Assembly (NCBI GenBank): GCA_041655255.1
Contig: JBBAFS010000003.1
Span: forward strand, 1-59,558
DNA length: 59,558 bases
DNA from: JBBAFS01 sp041655255
GTDB taxonomy: Bacteria > Spirochaetota > Spirochaetia > Sphaerochaetales > Sphaerochaetaceae
Direction: 5' to 3'
The position numbers and the translations under genes are program-made. Of this stretch, positions 25,124-34,451 are shown piece after piece (within the stretch, counting starts at the first letter, position 1; every line of letters starts with the position of its first letter). The notes beneath the pieces were generated by a model. The model was given only the letters and a program-made list of their open reading frames with translations. It did not search any database and had not been told where the DNA came from.

Positions 25124-26083
25124 ATGCTAGAAGGGATATTTGTTGATGGACTTATTTTCTCCATCATGGTGTTAGGAGTTCTCATCTCCTACCGCATTCT
25201 TGATTTTGCTGATTTAACGTGCGACGGCTCCTTTGCAACAGGAGCCGCCGTTGCGACAGTTGCCATTATTAACGGCTCTAGTTTACCAGTAGCACTGCTG
25301 TTAGCTGCTGTAGGTGGAGCTGTGGCAGGAGCTGTAACGGCAACCATTCACAATGAGTTAAAAGTCCCAGGGCTGTTAGCAGGAATTTTAACCATGACGA
25401 TGCTCTATTCGATTAATATTCGAATTTTAGGGGGAAAGGCAAATATTCCTCTGTTGAGAATTGATACATTGTATACAAAATTCCCAACTCTTTTCTCTTT
25501 TGTCTCAACGTCTTGGGCTCAACTATTAGGGACACTTATTATCGTATTAATCATGAAAATTACCGTTGACCTCTTTTTTAGAACTGATTTAGGGATTTCT
25601 GTTGGTGCTATGGGCTCCAACGAGCAGATGGTAGTAAGTATGGGAATTGATCCCAAGATTCTTAAAGTTATTGGAATGGCTTTTTCAAATGCACTTATTG
25701 CCCTTTCTGGGGGATTATTAGCACAGTATCAAGGGTTTGCCGATGCAAACTTAGGTCAAGGAATGGTTGTTCAAGGATTAGCTGCTATTATGATTGGAGA
25801 ATTCCTTTTTGATAGTAACCGAATCTCTTTAATCACGTTACGTGTTATTTTCGGTGCCATTATCTACAAAGCTCTTATGTTCTTTGGCCGTTATTATGGA
25901 TACCATATTAACCTCACCCCAAGTGATTTAAAATTACTCACCGGTATCTTAGTTGTCGTGAGTCTCATTATTGCTCAAACACGAAGTGCAGCAAGTAGTG
26001 CTGATGCTCGAAAAAAAGCCCTTAAAAGAAACAAACAACGACGAGCTGAGCTATTAAAGGAGGCTAACGATGTTAAACATTGA
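25124..26083 (+). CDS. ABC transporter permease, TrpY-like (BPD_transp_2)
   Basis: This 319-residue membrane protein has eight or nine hydrophobic helices and the LivH/RbsC-like fold. The N-terminal block ISYRILDFADLTCDGSFATG is a signature of the TrpY group, as is LTMTMLYSINIRILGGKAN at about 90-108. The C-terminus is a short, very basic cytoplasmic tail (KALKRNKQRRAELLKEA). It begins 12 bases after the binding-protein gene and overlaps the ATPase gene by 14 bases. Confidence 0.87.
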   Translation: MLEGIFVDGLIFSIMVLGVLISYRILDFADLTCDGSFATGAAVATVAIINGSSLPVALLLAAVGGAVAGAVTATIHNELKVPGLLAGILTMTMLYSINIRILGGKANIPLLRIDTLYTKFPTLFSFVSTSWAQLLGTLIIVLIMKITVDLFFRTDLGISVGAMGSNEQMVVSMGIDPKILKVIGMAFSNALIALSGGLLAQYQGFADANLGQGMVVQGLAAIMIGEFLFDSNRISLITLRVIFGAIIYKALMFFGRYYGYHINLTPSDLKLLTGILVVVSLIIAQTRSAASSADARKKALKRNKQRRAELLKEANDVKH

Positions 26084-26864
26084 GCACATGTCGAAAGTCT
26101 TCTACCCCGGGACAGTAAATGAAAAAACAGCGATTGAGTATTTGAATCTTCATGTTAATGAGGGAGATTTTGTTACCATCGTTGGAAGTAATGGCTCTGG
26201 TAAAAGTACCCTTTTTAATCTTATCGGTGGAACCTACCCAGTAACAGGAGGCAACATTTTTTTAGATGGTAAAGATGTCACCCACACTGCAGAGCATAAA
26301 AGAGCCTTTACCTTAGGAAGAATCTTTCAAGACCCCACATGGGGAACAGCTGCAAAGATGTCGATTGAAGATAATATGATCACAGCCCTCTCCAAAGGGA
26401 TGAAAGGTTTAAAAATAAGTCTTAACGCTTCAAAAAGGGCCCTGTTTAAAGAGGAGCTTAAAAAACTCTCTATGGGATTGGAAGATCGATTAAAAGATAA
26501 CGTAGGACTTCTCAGTGGAGGCCAGCGTCAAGCTCTTACTCTTTTGATGACAGTGTTAAGTCGTCCTAAGATGTTACTACTTGATGAACATACAGCTGCC
26601 CTTGATCCACGAAATGCCCAAATAGTGATGGATTTAACGATGCAGTTTATTACCGAGTATAAACTGACAACATTGATGATTACCCATAACATGCAACACG
26701 CCATCGATTTTGGGAATCGTCTTATTATGATGGATGAGGGAGAAATTATCGTCGATTTATCAAACGATCAAAAGAAAACCCTCACCGTCCCCCGCTTAGT
26801 AGAGATGTTTAAATCAATCAAACAACAAGAGTACGCCTCCGATGAGGCCCTTTTAACTCTCTAG
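26070..26864 (+). CDS. ABC transporter ATPase, TrpZ-like
   Basis: This 264-residue ATPase has Walker A GSNGSGKS (about 39-46), Q-loop RIFQDPTWGTA, signature LSGGQRQALTLLM and Walker B MLLLDEHTAALDP. The DEHT form in place of DEPT is a known trait of the TrpZ/ABC_sub_bind-linked ATPases. The His switch is in ITHNMQHA. A Shine-Dalgarno AAGGAGG lies within the end of the permease gene. A strong terminator follows the stop. Confidence 0.88.
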   Translation: MLNIEHMSKVFYPGTVNEKTAIEYLNLHVNEGDFVTIVGSNGSGKSTLFNLIGGTYPVTGGNIFLDGKDVTHTAEHKRAFTLGRIFQDPTWGTAAKMSIEDNMITALSKGMKGLKISLNASKRALFKEELKKLSMGLEDRLKDNVGLLSGGQRQALTLLMTVLSRPKMLLLDEHTAALDPRNAQIVMDLTMQFITEYKLTTLMITHNMQHAIDFGNRLIMMDEGEIIVDLSNDQKKTLTVPRLVEMFKSIKQQEYASDEALLTL

Positions 26865-26872
26865 TGTTAATG

Positions 26873-26903
26873 AACCACCCTCATAAACAGGGTGGTTTTT
26901 ATA
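26873..26903 (+). terminator. Rho-independent terminator after the TrpXYZ-like operon
   Basis: A 9-bp stem AACCACCCT/AGGGTGGTT with loop CATAAAC (26873-26897) runs into a T-rich tail. Confidence 0.87.
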
Positions 26904-26991
26904 TTTCCTACTCATGGTTTTACCCATACTTTCATATAACTTTGATATCGGTATTTACTTCTTACTCTCTTTCATGATTCCTTCAAATGAG

Positions 26992-27020
26992 TTGCTTTTA
27001 CTAAAAATCTTTTTTACACT
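26992..27020 (+). promoter_or_regulatory. Promoter of the DgcN/DgcA-like genes
   Basis: TTGCTT (26992-26997), a 17-base spacer and TACACT (27015-27020). The leader contains AAGGAG at 27039-27044. Confidence 0.5.
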
Positions 27021-27050
27021 CACATACATAAAGAGCTCAAGGAGTATGTC

Positions 27051-28109
27051 ATGGATGGTGTAGCACTGGTGTATTGTGAAGGTTTATTTAACTCAACACT
27101 TGGTAAAACAGCTCATGGACTCGTTCGTTTCACTCGCCGATATACTGTTGCTGGTGTTATTGATAGTACCTTAGTAGGTCAAGATGCGGGAGAGGTTTTA
27201 GATCAAAAACCAAATGGTATCCCCTTTTACAAGGATCTTGATTCGGCGTTAAAGCAACGGGATGATATCACCCACTTTGTATTTGGTATAGCTCCAGATG
27301 GGGGAAGATTATCATCAGAAATGAGAAAAGATATATTAAAAGCACTTAAACTGGGTTTGAATGTCGATTGTGGCTTACACTACTACCTTAGTGATGACTC
27401 CGAGATGGTTGCTGCAGCACATACAAGTGGTTCTATTATCCGTGATATTAGAAAAGCTCCCCCATTTGAACAACTTCACTCTTATACAGGACGAATTAAA
27501 GAAGTCGACTCTTTTCGTATAGCCTTTTTAGGGACCGACTCAAGTGTAGGAAAAAGAACAACTGCTTGGATTTTATTAGATGCCTTTGAACAAAGAGGAA
27601 TTACGACAGAATTAATTGCAACTGGTCAAACTGCTTGGTTACAAGGTGCCCAATACGGAGTACGTATGGATGCACTAGTGAACGATTTCGTTGCTGGTGA
27701 AATTGAGAATGCTGTGTTAGAGGCATGGGATGATAAAAAACCTCAACTGATGTTGTTAGAAGGACAAGGAAGCTTATTAAACCCCATTTATCCAGGGGGA
27801 TTTGAAATACTTAGTGCAGCTCAACCTCATGTGATTATTATGCAACATGCTCCAAAGAGAGTCGATTATGACGGAATTGAACACTCCCCTATCCATCCTC
27901 TTTCAAAACAAATTGAGGCGGCTGAACTCATTGGCGGTATCCCAGTTATTGCAATCACAGTAAATCACGAACAGATGAGTCAACAGGAAGTACGCTCTTG
28001 GAGTGAAAAAACAGCCAAAGAGAGAGACCTTATTACATTAGATCCCCTTATAGATGATGTAACACCAATTATTGATCTTGTGTTGAAGTTCATGGAGAGG
28101 CGATCGTGA
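27051..28109 (+). CDS. DUF1611 protein, DgcN-like
   Basis: This 352-residue protein has an N-terminal Rossmann-like DUF1611_N part and a C-terminal P-loop domain starting at about 163 with the Walker-type FLGTDSSVGKRTT. LLLEGQGSLLNP and QHAPKRVDYDG are conserved family blocks. In marine bacteria the homologue DgcN, with DgcA next door, works in D-glutamate catabolism (DgcN as an N-acetyltransferase, DgcA as racemase of the acetylated product). Here the DgcA-like gene overlaps directly (28106-28109), which supports the same role, but substrate assignment rests on family and synteny only. Confidence 0.8.
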   Translation: MDGVALVYCEGLFNSTLGKTAHGLVRFTRRYTVAGVIDSTLVGQDAGEVLDQKPNGIPFYKDLDSALKQRDDITHFVFGIAPDGGRLSSEMRKDILKALKLGLNVDCGLHYYLSDDSEMVAAAHTSGSIIRDIRKAPPFEQLHSYTGRIKEVDSFRIAFLGTDSSVGKRTTAWILLDAFEQRGITTELIATGQTAWLQGAQYGVRMDALVNDFVAGEIENAVLEAWDDKKPQLMLLEGQGSLLNPIYPGGFEILSAAQPHVIIMQHAPKRVDYDGIEHSPIHPLSKQIEAAELIGGIPVIAITVNHEQMSQQEVRSWSEKTAKERDLITLDPLIDDVTPIIDLVLKFMERRS

Positions 28110-29164
28110 AGATAATTAACAGTGTTGCTACCAAAGTTCCTCTTACATTAGATGAGCCTTTTACAATTGCCTACAGTTCTATCAAAGAGACGACTAATTA
28201 TTTTTTAACTCTTACGACAAATACCGGTTTAACAGGATTTGGGTGTAGTGCCTACGACGAAGAGGTAACTGGGGAGAATGCGACTACTATCTCATCTACT
28301 TTAGAGAACGTCATCATCCCCTTTTTGGATGGGAAAGATCCCCTTCAATATGCCTCTTTGTTAGATTCTCTTTACTCAACTATACCCGATCAACCTACTG
28401 CATTAGCTGCAGCTGATATGGCACTGTATGATCTTTTGGGTAAGATTGCTCAATTACCTGTCTATAAACTACTTGGTGGAAATAGAAATAGGATTAAAAC
28501 AAGCATTACTATCGGAATTGAAGATGTTCAAACAACTGTTGAAAAAGCTCTTATGTGGAAAAAACGGGGTTTTTTAGCACTTAAATTAAAAGGGGGGTTA
28601 TCCTTAGATGAGGATATAGAGCGGATGATACGAGTTCGAGAAGCAGTCTCTGATGAGATTGATATCTACTTTGATGCCAACCAAGGATATTCAATTGAAG
28701 ATGCTAAAAAAGCTATTTCAAATTTGCGTCACATAGGCGCTACCTTTATAGAACAGCCATGTGATAAAACAAACCTTGATCAGTTTAAGCTCCTTCAAGG
28801 AGAACTTCCTGTGGTTGCTGATGAGTCTGTATTAGGTCCAGAAGATGCTCTCTCTTTAGCAACCATTTCAAAGGTAGATCTCTATAACATTAAATTAGCA
28901 AAAACTGGTGGTATTCGAAGAGCTCTTCAACTCGATGCTGTTGCTCAAAGTGCCTCCTCTCACACGATGGTCGGTTGTATGGATGAAGCAGGTTTGGGAA
29001 TAGCAGCAGCGTTACATTTTTGTTTGTCATCCCCAAATGTACAATATGCCGATTTAGATGGGCATGTTGAATTTATAGATGATCCTTCTTACGATTCAGT
29101 TATTATCAAAGATGGGTATATCTACCCTCAAGATGGCTTTGGTCTTGGTGCTCTGATTCGTTAA
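28106..29164 (+). CDS. Enolase-superfamily epimerase, DgcA/dipeptide-epimerase-like
   Basis: This 352-residue member of the muconate-lactonizing/Ala-Glu epimerase subgroup should racemise an amino-acid derivative using two lysines. The capping domain is N-terminal (about 1-120). The KxK motif is LKLKGGLS (about 157), and the three metal ligands lie in FDANQGYS, FIEQPCD and VVADESV. The second catalytic Lys is in DLYNIKLAKTGG. The start is a GTG that overlaps the DUF1611 stop, with GGAGAGGCG upstream. Linkage to DUF1611 favours an N-acetyl-glutamate substrate over L-Ala-D/L-Glu dipeptides, though both remain possible. Confidence 0.82.
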   Translation: MKIINSVATKVPLTLDEPFTIAYSSIKETTNYFLTLTTNTGLTGFGCSAYDEEVTGENATTISSTLENVIIPFLDGKDPLQYASLLDSLYSTIPDQPTALAAADMALYDLLGKIAQLPVYKLLGGNRNRIKTSITIGIEDVQTTVEKALMWKKRGFLALKLKGGLSLDEDIERMIRVREAVSDEIDIYFDANQGYSIEDAKKAISNLRHIGATFIEQPCDKTNLDQFKLLQGELPVVADESVLGPEDALSLATISKVDLYNIKLAKTGGIRRALQLDAVAQSASSHTMVGCMDEAGLGIAAALHFCLSSPNVQYADLDGHVEFIDDPSYDSVIIKDGYIYPQDGFGLGALIR

Positions 29165-29211
29165 ACAATACTGATGCTTTTATTTCAGAAAAATGCATTA
29201 TTTTTCTCTTT

Positions 29212-29239
29212 TTGACGTTGCTTTGCGTAAAAAAATACT
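29212..29239 (+). promoter_or_regulatory. Candidate promoter of the nhaC-type gene
   Basis: TTGACG (29212-29217), a 16-base spacer and AATACT (29234-29239) precede the gene by about 70 bases. Confidence 0.4.
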
Positions 29240-29309
29240 TTCTATACAGGTGCAATATCGTATGTTACACTTTTGTCATCAAAGAGGTACGAAAAGGAGA
29301 GATTCGTAT

Positions 29310-30893
29310 ATGTTTGGAATTTGGTCAATTGTGCCGCCACTTGCCGCAATTATCTTGGCCATTGTCTCCAGAAAAGTTGTCATTTCCTTGTTCGTGAGCG
29401 TATTCATTGGAGGAATGATCTTTAGTGGATGAAACCCATTTGCAGCAACAGCTGTCACCTTTACATGGATGAAAGATGTTATGGTTGATAGTTGGAATGC
29501 TCGATTCTTAGTGTTAGTAGCCCTTTTAGGAATAGGAGCTGCTCTCATGTTTAAGGTTGGGGGGTCTCATGCCCTTTCCCGAGCTTTAAGACACAAAATC
29601 AATAACAAACGAAAAGCCCAACTCTTTGCTTGGTTTTTAGGTGTTATTGTATTTTTCAACGACTATGTAAACTCTGTAATCGCTGGAAACGCTTCAAAAG
29701 ATATTACAGGAGAGTATCGCGTGTCACGTGAAAAACTCGCCTATATCCTCGATGCGACAGCTGCACCAATGGCTACTATTGGCCCTGTGTCAGACTGGAT
29801 TGGGTACCAAGTATCTCTTATTGCTGCTGCATTTGCTGCAATTTCATTTACTGGTTCCCAACCATATTTTGCCTTCTTAAACTCAATTCAATGGAACTTT
29901 TATAGTGTATTAAGTCTTGTTATCGTTCCTTTGATTATTTTTGAAGGGGATTTTGGTCTGATGGCAAAAGCTGAATTAAGAGCTTTAAAGACTGGAAAAT
30001 TAATCGAGGATGGGGCTGTCCCCCTCTCTTCGGTTGAGATGGACTTAGGAGAGCCCATCAGAGCTGAAAAAGCAAACGTCTGGTTCTTTATCCTCCCATT
30101 AGTGACCCTCATTGGAGTCGGTATTTGGGCACTATGGTACACAGGTGGAGGACCTGAGGGGAAAAACATGATGGATGCCTTAGCCGATACTGAAGTAGAT
30201 ATTGCTCTCACATGGGCCGCCTTTGCTATGGTTGTAGTCGGAGTCATCCTCGCATTTATCCAAAAATTTACTATGAAAGATCTTGAAGATACTATCATGG
30301 GTGGAATCAGAACAATGCTTCCAGCACTGGTTATCATGATTTTAGCATGGGCCATTGGCGAAGTAACTGACGCTCTTGGTACTGCAGACTTTGTTGTACA
30401 AACAACAGCCTCATGGATGAGTCCAGCTCTGCTCCCATTTATTATTTTCTTGATTTGTATGTTTATCTCGTTCTCTACTGGAACAAGTTGGGGAACAATG
30501 GCAATTATGACACCAATTGGAATTCCTTTAGCGTATACCATTGGTGGACTTCCAATGATTCACATTATTATTGGAGCTATCTTTGCCGGCGCTATATTTG
30601 GAGACCACTGTAGTCCAATTTCAGATACGTCTGTCATGGCTTCAATATTTGCAGGTTCTGACCATATTGCTCACGTAAAGACACAAATACCGTATGCAGT
30701 TATCGTTGCTGTCATCTCAGCTTTCTTGTATCTCTTGTCATCCTTTATTACCAAAGGATGGGTATTAATGCTTCTCGGTATTGTAATCTTAGTAGTAGCA
30801 GTCAAGGTGTTGTCCTTGCTCTACAACAGAGCAAACTTCACCGAAGAAGAGCGGGCACTACTGAAACAAAAAGAAGCCTATTTTAGTGAATAG
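29310..30893 (+). pseudogene. NhaC-family Na+/H+ antiporter interrupted by an in-frame TGA
   Basis: The reading frame from the ATG at 29310 (AAGGAGA at 29294-29300) gives MFGIWSIVPPLAAIILAI and a second helix, then meets TGA at 29430-29432 (codon 41). It continues in the same frame as NPFAATAVTF to 30893, 527 residues in all, a normal NhaC length. The family usually has Trp before NP here, so one TGG-to-TGA change explains the stop. Downstream, the antiporter core is intact (VFFNDYVNS, GPVSDW, SFSTGTSWGTMAI, GAIFGDHCSPISDT). A short product could start at the ATG at 29469, but that has no ribosome site. It may transport an organic acid or Na+ for the neighbouring DgcN/DgcA pathway. Confidence 0.8.
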
Positions 30894-30901
30894 ACTTACG
30901 T

Positions 30902-30923
30902 AAGGGGAGCTTTCGCTCCCCTT
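30902..30923. terminator. Hairpin terminator between convergent genes
   Basis: A 9-bp stem AAGGGGAGC/GCTCCCCTT with a TTTC loop sits 8 bases after the antiporter stop. The T-tract is short on both strands, so efficiency is uncertain. Confidence 0.6.
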
Positions 30924-30947
30924 CTATGTTCTTCATGTATGAAGAAT

Positions 30948-31313
30948 CTATCTTACTGGGAGCTCTAACTCTATACGTGGTGCTTGGTGCCACAATTTTT
31001 CTAAACTATAAAATTCTCTCATCTCACTACTCATTAAGTGGATGATAATATCTCCAGTGTCGATTAATAGCCAACCATCACTTGTAACTTGTTTGTGACG
31101 GTTTAACACTTCGATTCCGTGCTCTGCCAAATAACCCCAAAGAGAGCGACTGAGGCCTCGAAGGTGTCCAAAACTTGTGACCGTTGCGATAATAAAACAG
31201 TCGGCCCAAGAAGAGCTCTCTGAGACATCTATGGCGACAGTATTATCCCCTTTATGATCGTGAATATAATGAGCAATGAGTGTAATCTGTTCTAACGTTT
31301 TACTATCTATCAT
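30948..31313 (-). CDS. rsfS: Ribosome silencing factor RsfS
   Basis: This 121-residue protein binds ribosomal protein L14 and prevents subunit joining when nutrients are scarce. The family block DVSESSSWADCFIIATVTS (about 29-47) and the C-terminal DGWLLIDTGDIIIHLMSSEMREFY (as two adjoining segments) with YSLEKLW are clear. It is the last gene of the rplU-to-rsfS cluster, next to yqeK and nadD as in many bacteria. Confidence 0.92.
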   Translation of the reverse strand: MIDSKTLEQITLIAHYIHDHKGDNTVAIDVSESSSWADCFIIATVTSFGHLRGLSRSLWGYLAEHGIEVLNRHKQVTSDGWLLIDTGDIIIHLMSSEMREFYSLEKLWHQAPRIELELPVR

Positions 31314-31334
31314 CGGTGTATAACCTCTTATAAC

Positions 31335-31934
31335 TTAATGGGCAAATTGTTTTACCCACTGTTGAATCCATTGTGTGTGTGTACCGCTTATTGAAGGACC
31401 ATGGACAAAATATCCCATATCGATCACCTCGTAAGACGATTTCTTTATTAGTTGTAACAACTTCTTAACATCTTTTGTTGTAGTACGTGGACCTAAAAGA
31501 GACTCAAGTATAAAAGCCAACTCACTTTTACTCAATAACCTTAAGTGTTTCACACTTAAGCTTATCATCGCTTCTACTGAAGGGCGAATTGATGTTGAAG
31601 GCAATCCCTCTTGCTCTACAAGGTAAGAGGCCAAAGAGTCCCAATCACTACGTGTTCCACGAATATAGTGAGACCCTTGTAGACCAAAGAGATCTTGAAG
31701 AGCCCCTAAATTATCACTTTCCACCCCTCTTTGTTCAAGCGACTCTTTATAATTCAACACGAGATCTATTGGCATAATAACGACAGAGGTTTTCTCTTTG
31801 TGTGTTGGGAAAATGGCAAATGCATACCGATCAGAGTAACCATACCAAAAGCGCTGTTGTGAACAAGAGAGAAAAAGTAGCACCATGAGAATCACAATTA
31901 CGAGTGTAGTGAACAATCGACGTCTCTTATTCAA
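31335..31934 (-). CDS. Predicted lipoprotein, possibly LytR/CpsA/Psr-related
   Basis: The 199-residue protein has an N-terminal signal ending in the lipobox-like LFLSC (Cys24). The following VVIMPIDLVLNYK and LGALQDLFGLQGSHYIRGT recall a shortened LytR/CpsA/Psr domain, a family often found in exactly this slot between yqeK and rsfS. Residues for phosphotransfer (Arg/Asp pairs) are not obvious, so it may be degenerate. It overlaps yqeK by 8 bases. Function unknown. Confidence 0.55.
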   Translation of the reverse strand: MNKRRRLFTTLVIVILMVLLFLSCSQQRFWYGYSDRYAFAIFPTHKEKTSVVIMPIDLVLNYKESLEQRGVESDNLGALQDLFGLQGSHYIRGTRSDWDSLASYLVEQEGLPSTSIRPSVEAMISLSVKHLRLLSKSELAFILESLLGPRTTTKDVKKLLQLIKKSSYEVIDMGYFVHGPSISGTHTQWIQQWVKQFAH

Positions 31935-32508
31935 AGACTCCCCCCTCTTTTAAAAAGAGTTTACACTCATTTGTAGAGTTGGATACTACCTTAGCTCGGC
32001 TTTGAATATAAGAGATGTGGTTTTTAAGGATATGAAGGGTCATCTCTTCTAAAGAGGAGAGTTTAATAATAGTTTCTCGCTCTTGTAAACTCACAAAAGT
32101 TCGTCCAACTTCAATATAATCTGCAACATATAAAGCAGCACCTAAAGGGCCCATCTCTTTATGAGCTAAGGTGTGCCACCGAATAGCAACTTGCCACTTT
32201 GGATCTATTGGGTCTTTAAACGTTGGTAAGAGAATTGATGCAACTGCTCCATGAAGTAACATGGGATTGTCTTGTTCAACTCTCTCCATACTTATATGGT
32301 GCTTTGTTGCTATGTGTAATAGATCTTCATCACTCATCCATCGACAACAATCGTGCATTACTCCTACAAAAAACGCATCTTCTTTTGTGATTGATGGGAC
32401 AAATCTGTCACAAAGATGGATTAGTGAATCGGCAGTATTGAACGAGTGAGTAATTCTCTTAGGTGAAAGATGTCTGTTTATGTACTCTTTATAATTGGTA
32501 TAACGCAT
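31927..32508 (-). CDS. yqeK: HD-domain phosphohydrolase, YqeK-like
   Basis: This 193-residue HD hydrolase resembles YqeK, which cleaves Ap4A symmetrically. Metal-binding motifs occur in order: HSFNTAD (about 21), the HD pair in VGVMHDCCRW (about 52), LLHGAVAS (about 84) and RWHTLAH with VADYIE. It overlaps nadD by 20 bases and the lipoprotein gene by 8, matching the widespread nadD-yqeK-rsfS arrangement. Confidence 0.85.
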   Translation of the reverse strand: MRYTNYKEYINRHLSPKRITHSFNTADSLIHLCDRFVPSITKEDAFFVGVMHDCCRWMSDEDLLHIATKHHISMERVEQDNPMLLHGAVASILLPTFKDPIDPKWQVAIRWHTLAHKEMGPLGAALYVADYIEVGRTFVSLQERETIIKLSSLEEMTLHILKNHISYIQSRAKVVSNSTNECKLFLKEGGVFE

Positions 32509-33109
32509 GTTCTAACAGGTAATTGGCAACACTGTACGGCACTAAAGGAGAGAGCGTTTTCATCGTTGCTTTATGAGATTGCATTAATTGACGCACAGCA
32601 GTTGAGGAGTCTTCCATAATAGGGTTATCTAAAAACCTTCCACGAGCTCCGGGAGGGAAATGTTGAGGAGGGGGAACTAATTTACGTCTAATGACAATGA
32701 ATTCAACTTTATGGCGTAGTTCATCAAATCGGTACCACCTTCTAAGTCCATCTAAAAGATCATCTCCTAATACCATTCCCAACTCCCCTTCAATGGGGTA
32801 ACGGTTGTACAGTTCAGTCACGGTATCAAACATATATGAAACTCCACCACGATCTATCTCACATGAGTCGATAATCATCTCTATGGGAGTGTGATTAGGA
32901 TAGAGATTCACATACTCTTTGAGAGCTAAATCGAGCATGGTTAGACGATGGGCATCGCTAATAGAAGTCTCTTTTTGTTTATGAGGAGGGTTGGCTACAG
33001 GGATAATAATCAATCGCTGATAGTCAGTAAGTGTTGCTAACTGGTGAATAAGGTGTAAATGGCCGAGATGAATTGGGTCAAACGATCCGCCGAAAACCGC
33101 TGTTCTCAT
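32489..33109 (-). CDS. nadD: Nicotinate-nucleotide adenylyltransferase
   Basis: This enzyme makes deamido-NAD from nicotinate mononucleotide and ATP. The 206-residue length is typical. The nucleotidyltransferase signature FGGSFDPIHLGHLHL (about 6-20) contains the HxGH motif, and IPVANPPHKQK at about 36-46 is specific for NadD. The C-terminal SSTAVRQ (ISSTxIR equivalent) is present. Its ATG overlaps the obgE stop by 4 bases. Confidence 0.94.
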   Translation of the reverse strand: MRTAVFGGSFDPIHLGHLHLIHQLATLTDYQRLIIIPVANPPHKQKETSISDAHRLTMLDLALKEYVNLYPNHTPIEMIIDSCEIDRGGVSYMFDTVTELYNRYPIEGELGMVLGDDLLDGLRRWYRFDELRHKVEFIVIRRKLVPPPQHFPPGARGRFLDNPIMEDSSTAVRQLMQSHKATMKTLSPLVPYSVANYLLEHALYQL

Positions 33110-34155
33110 GTCTCCTCTTTATACTCTGCATCAAAATCGATTTCTGTTGTAAAACCATCATCCTCTACTACATCAGAGAGTGAAACCATCTTAATAAAAG
33201 CTTGCTTTACCTTATCTAACCCCTCTCCACTTGTGTTAGATAATCCAATAATCTGTACATCAGGACGCTCTTTTTGCAACTCTTTGAGTCGCTTAGGACC
33301 CTCTTCTAAATCAATCTTTGTCCCAATGACAATCCGTTTTTTTGTTAACAAAGAAGGATCATAATCGTGCAACTCTTTACAAAGAATATCATAAGCCTCT
33401 TTATAAGAATCATCGGTGAGATCAATCAAAAAGGCAAGTCCCATTGTACGACTAATATGGCGTAAAAATGTAAAGCCCATCCCAAGACCTTCACTGGCAC
33501 CTTGAATAATCCCTGGGATATCTGCCAACACAATATCGTGATCATCGTAACGGAACATCCCTAGTTGGGGGATACGGGTAGTAAACGGGTAACCTGCTAC
33601 TTTAGTCCGAGCATTGGTTAAATTATTTAATAAAGAAGATTTACCTGCATTGGGGAATCCTACAAATCCTATATCGGCGATAATAAGAAGCTCAACTCCA
33701 ATTCTGAGTTCTTCCCCTGCTTCCCCCTCTTGAGCGAAACGGGGAGCTTGCCGAGTAGATGTTCTAAAATGGAAATTCCCTTTTCCCCCTCTTCCTCCCT
33801 CTAAAAAGACCCACCTTGTCTCATCCGAGAGATCTTTAATGAGAGCTCCTGTTTCAGCATCTTTAATAACAGTTCCAGGAGGGACAGGTATTTCAACATC
33901 AAGACCATCTCGACCATACTTTTTTCTCCCCATCCCTGGTTTGCCGTTTTCTGCTCGAAATGTTCTGATTTGTTTTAAATGGGCTAGTGTTCTGAGATTC
34001 TCTTTGACGACAAAGACAACATTGCCACCTTTACCGCCATCACCACCATCGGGTCCACCTTTGGGGACAAACTTCTCACGATGGAATGAGACACAACCAT
34101 TGCCTCCGTTTCCGGAGGCAACATCTATATAGGTCTCATCTGAAAATCCAAACAT
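33106..34155 (-). CDS. obgE: GTPase Obg (CgtA)
   Basis: This 349-residue GTPase acts in 50S ribosome maturation and stress control. The Gly-rich Obg fold spans about 1-158 (GNGGNGCVSFHREKFVPKGG and GGRGGKGN). The G domain follows with G1 GFPNAGKS, G3 DIPG and G4 TKID (usual NKxD). The C-terminal tail is short and acidic (DDGFTTEIDFDAEYKEE). It follows rpmA by 30 bases in the conserved L21-L27-Obg order. Confidence 0.95.
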   Translation of the reverse strand: MFGFSDETYIDVASGNGGNGCVSFHREKFVPKGGPDGGDGGKGGNVVFVVKENLRTLAHLKQIRTFRAENGKPGMGRKKYGRDGLDVEIPVPPGTVIKDAETGALIKDLSDETRWVFLEGGRGGKGNFHFRTSTRQAPRFAQEGEAGEELRIGVELLIIADIGFVGFPNAGKSSLLNNLTNARTKVAGYPFTTRIPQLGMFRYDDHDIVLADIPGIIQGASEGLGMGFTFLRHISRTMGLAFLIDLTDDSYKEAYDILCKELHDYDPSLLTKKRIVIGTKIDLEEGPKRLKELQKERPDVQIIGLSNTSGEGLDKVKQAFIKMVSLSDVVEDDGFTTEIDFDAEYKEET

Positions 34156-34185
34156 GTATTTGTATGTGTATGAAGAAGCGTCGTA

Positions 34186-34440
34186 TTATTGGGCTTCTAC
34201 AATTCGGATATATTTACGGTTGTTGCGTGTGTGAAAGTCGACTTGCCCAGTTGCTTTTGCAAAGAGCGTATAATCCCTTCCGCAACCTACGTTCTCACCT
34301 GCGTGGAATTTGTTTCCTCTTTGACGAACGAGAATCTCACCAGCTTTGACAGTTTGACCACCAAATCGTTTGACTCCCATTCGTTGAGCATTGGAGTCAC
34401 GACCGTTTTTAGAGCTTCCGCCACCTTTCTTTTGAGCCAT
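34186..34440 (-). CDS. rpmA: 50S ribosomal protein L27
   Basis: This 84-residue protein begins MAQKKGGGSSKNGRDSNAQR, typical of bacterial L27 with no N-terminal cleavage extension (the flexible tail reaches the peptidyl-transferase centre). The signature GNKFHAGENVGCGRDYTLFA is intact. It is 11 bases after rplU. Confidence 0.97.
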   Translation of the reverse strand: MAQKKGGGSSKNGRDSNAQRMGVKRFGGQTVKAGEILVRQRGNKFHAGENVGCGRDYTLFAKATGQVDFHTRNNRKYIRIVEAQ

Positions 34441-34451
34441 GATTATTCTCC

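Noticed and set aside
29428..29434. UGA read as tryptophan (genetic code 4) or as selenocysteine
   Set aside because: TGA ends many genes here (for example Rrf2 at 5465-5467, and ATGA overlaps), and no selenocysteine-type hairpin is obvious after 29432.
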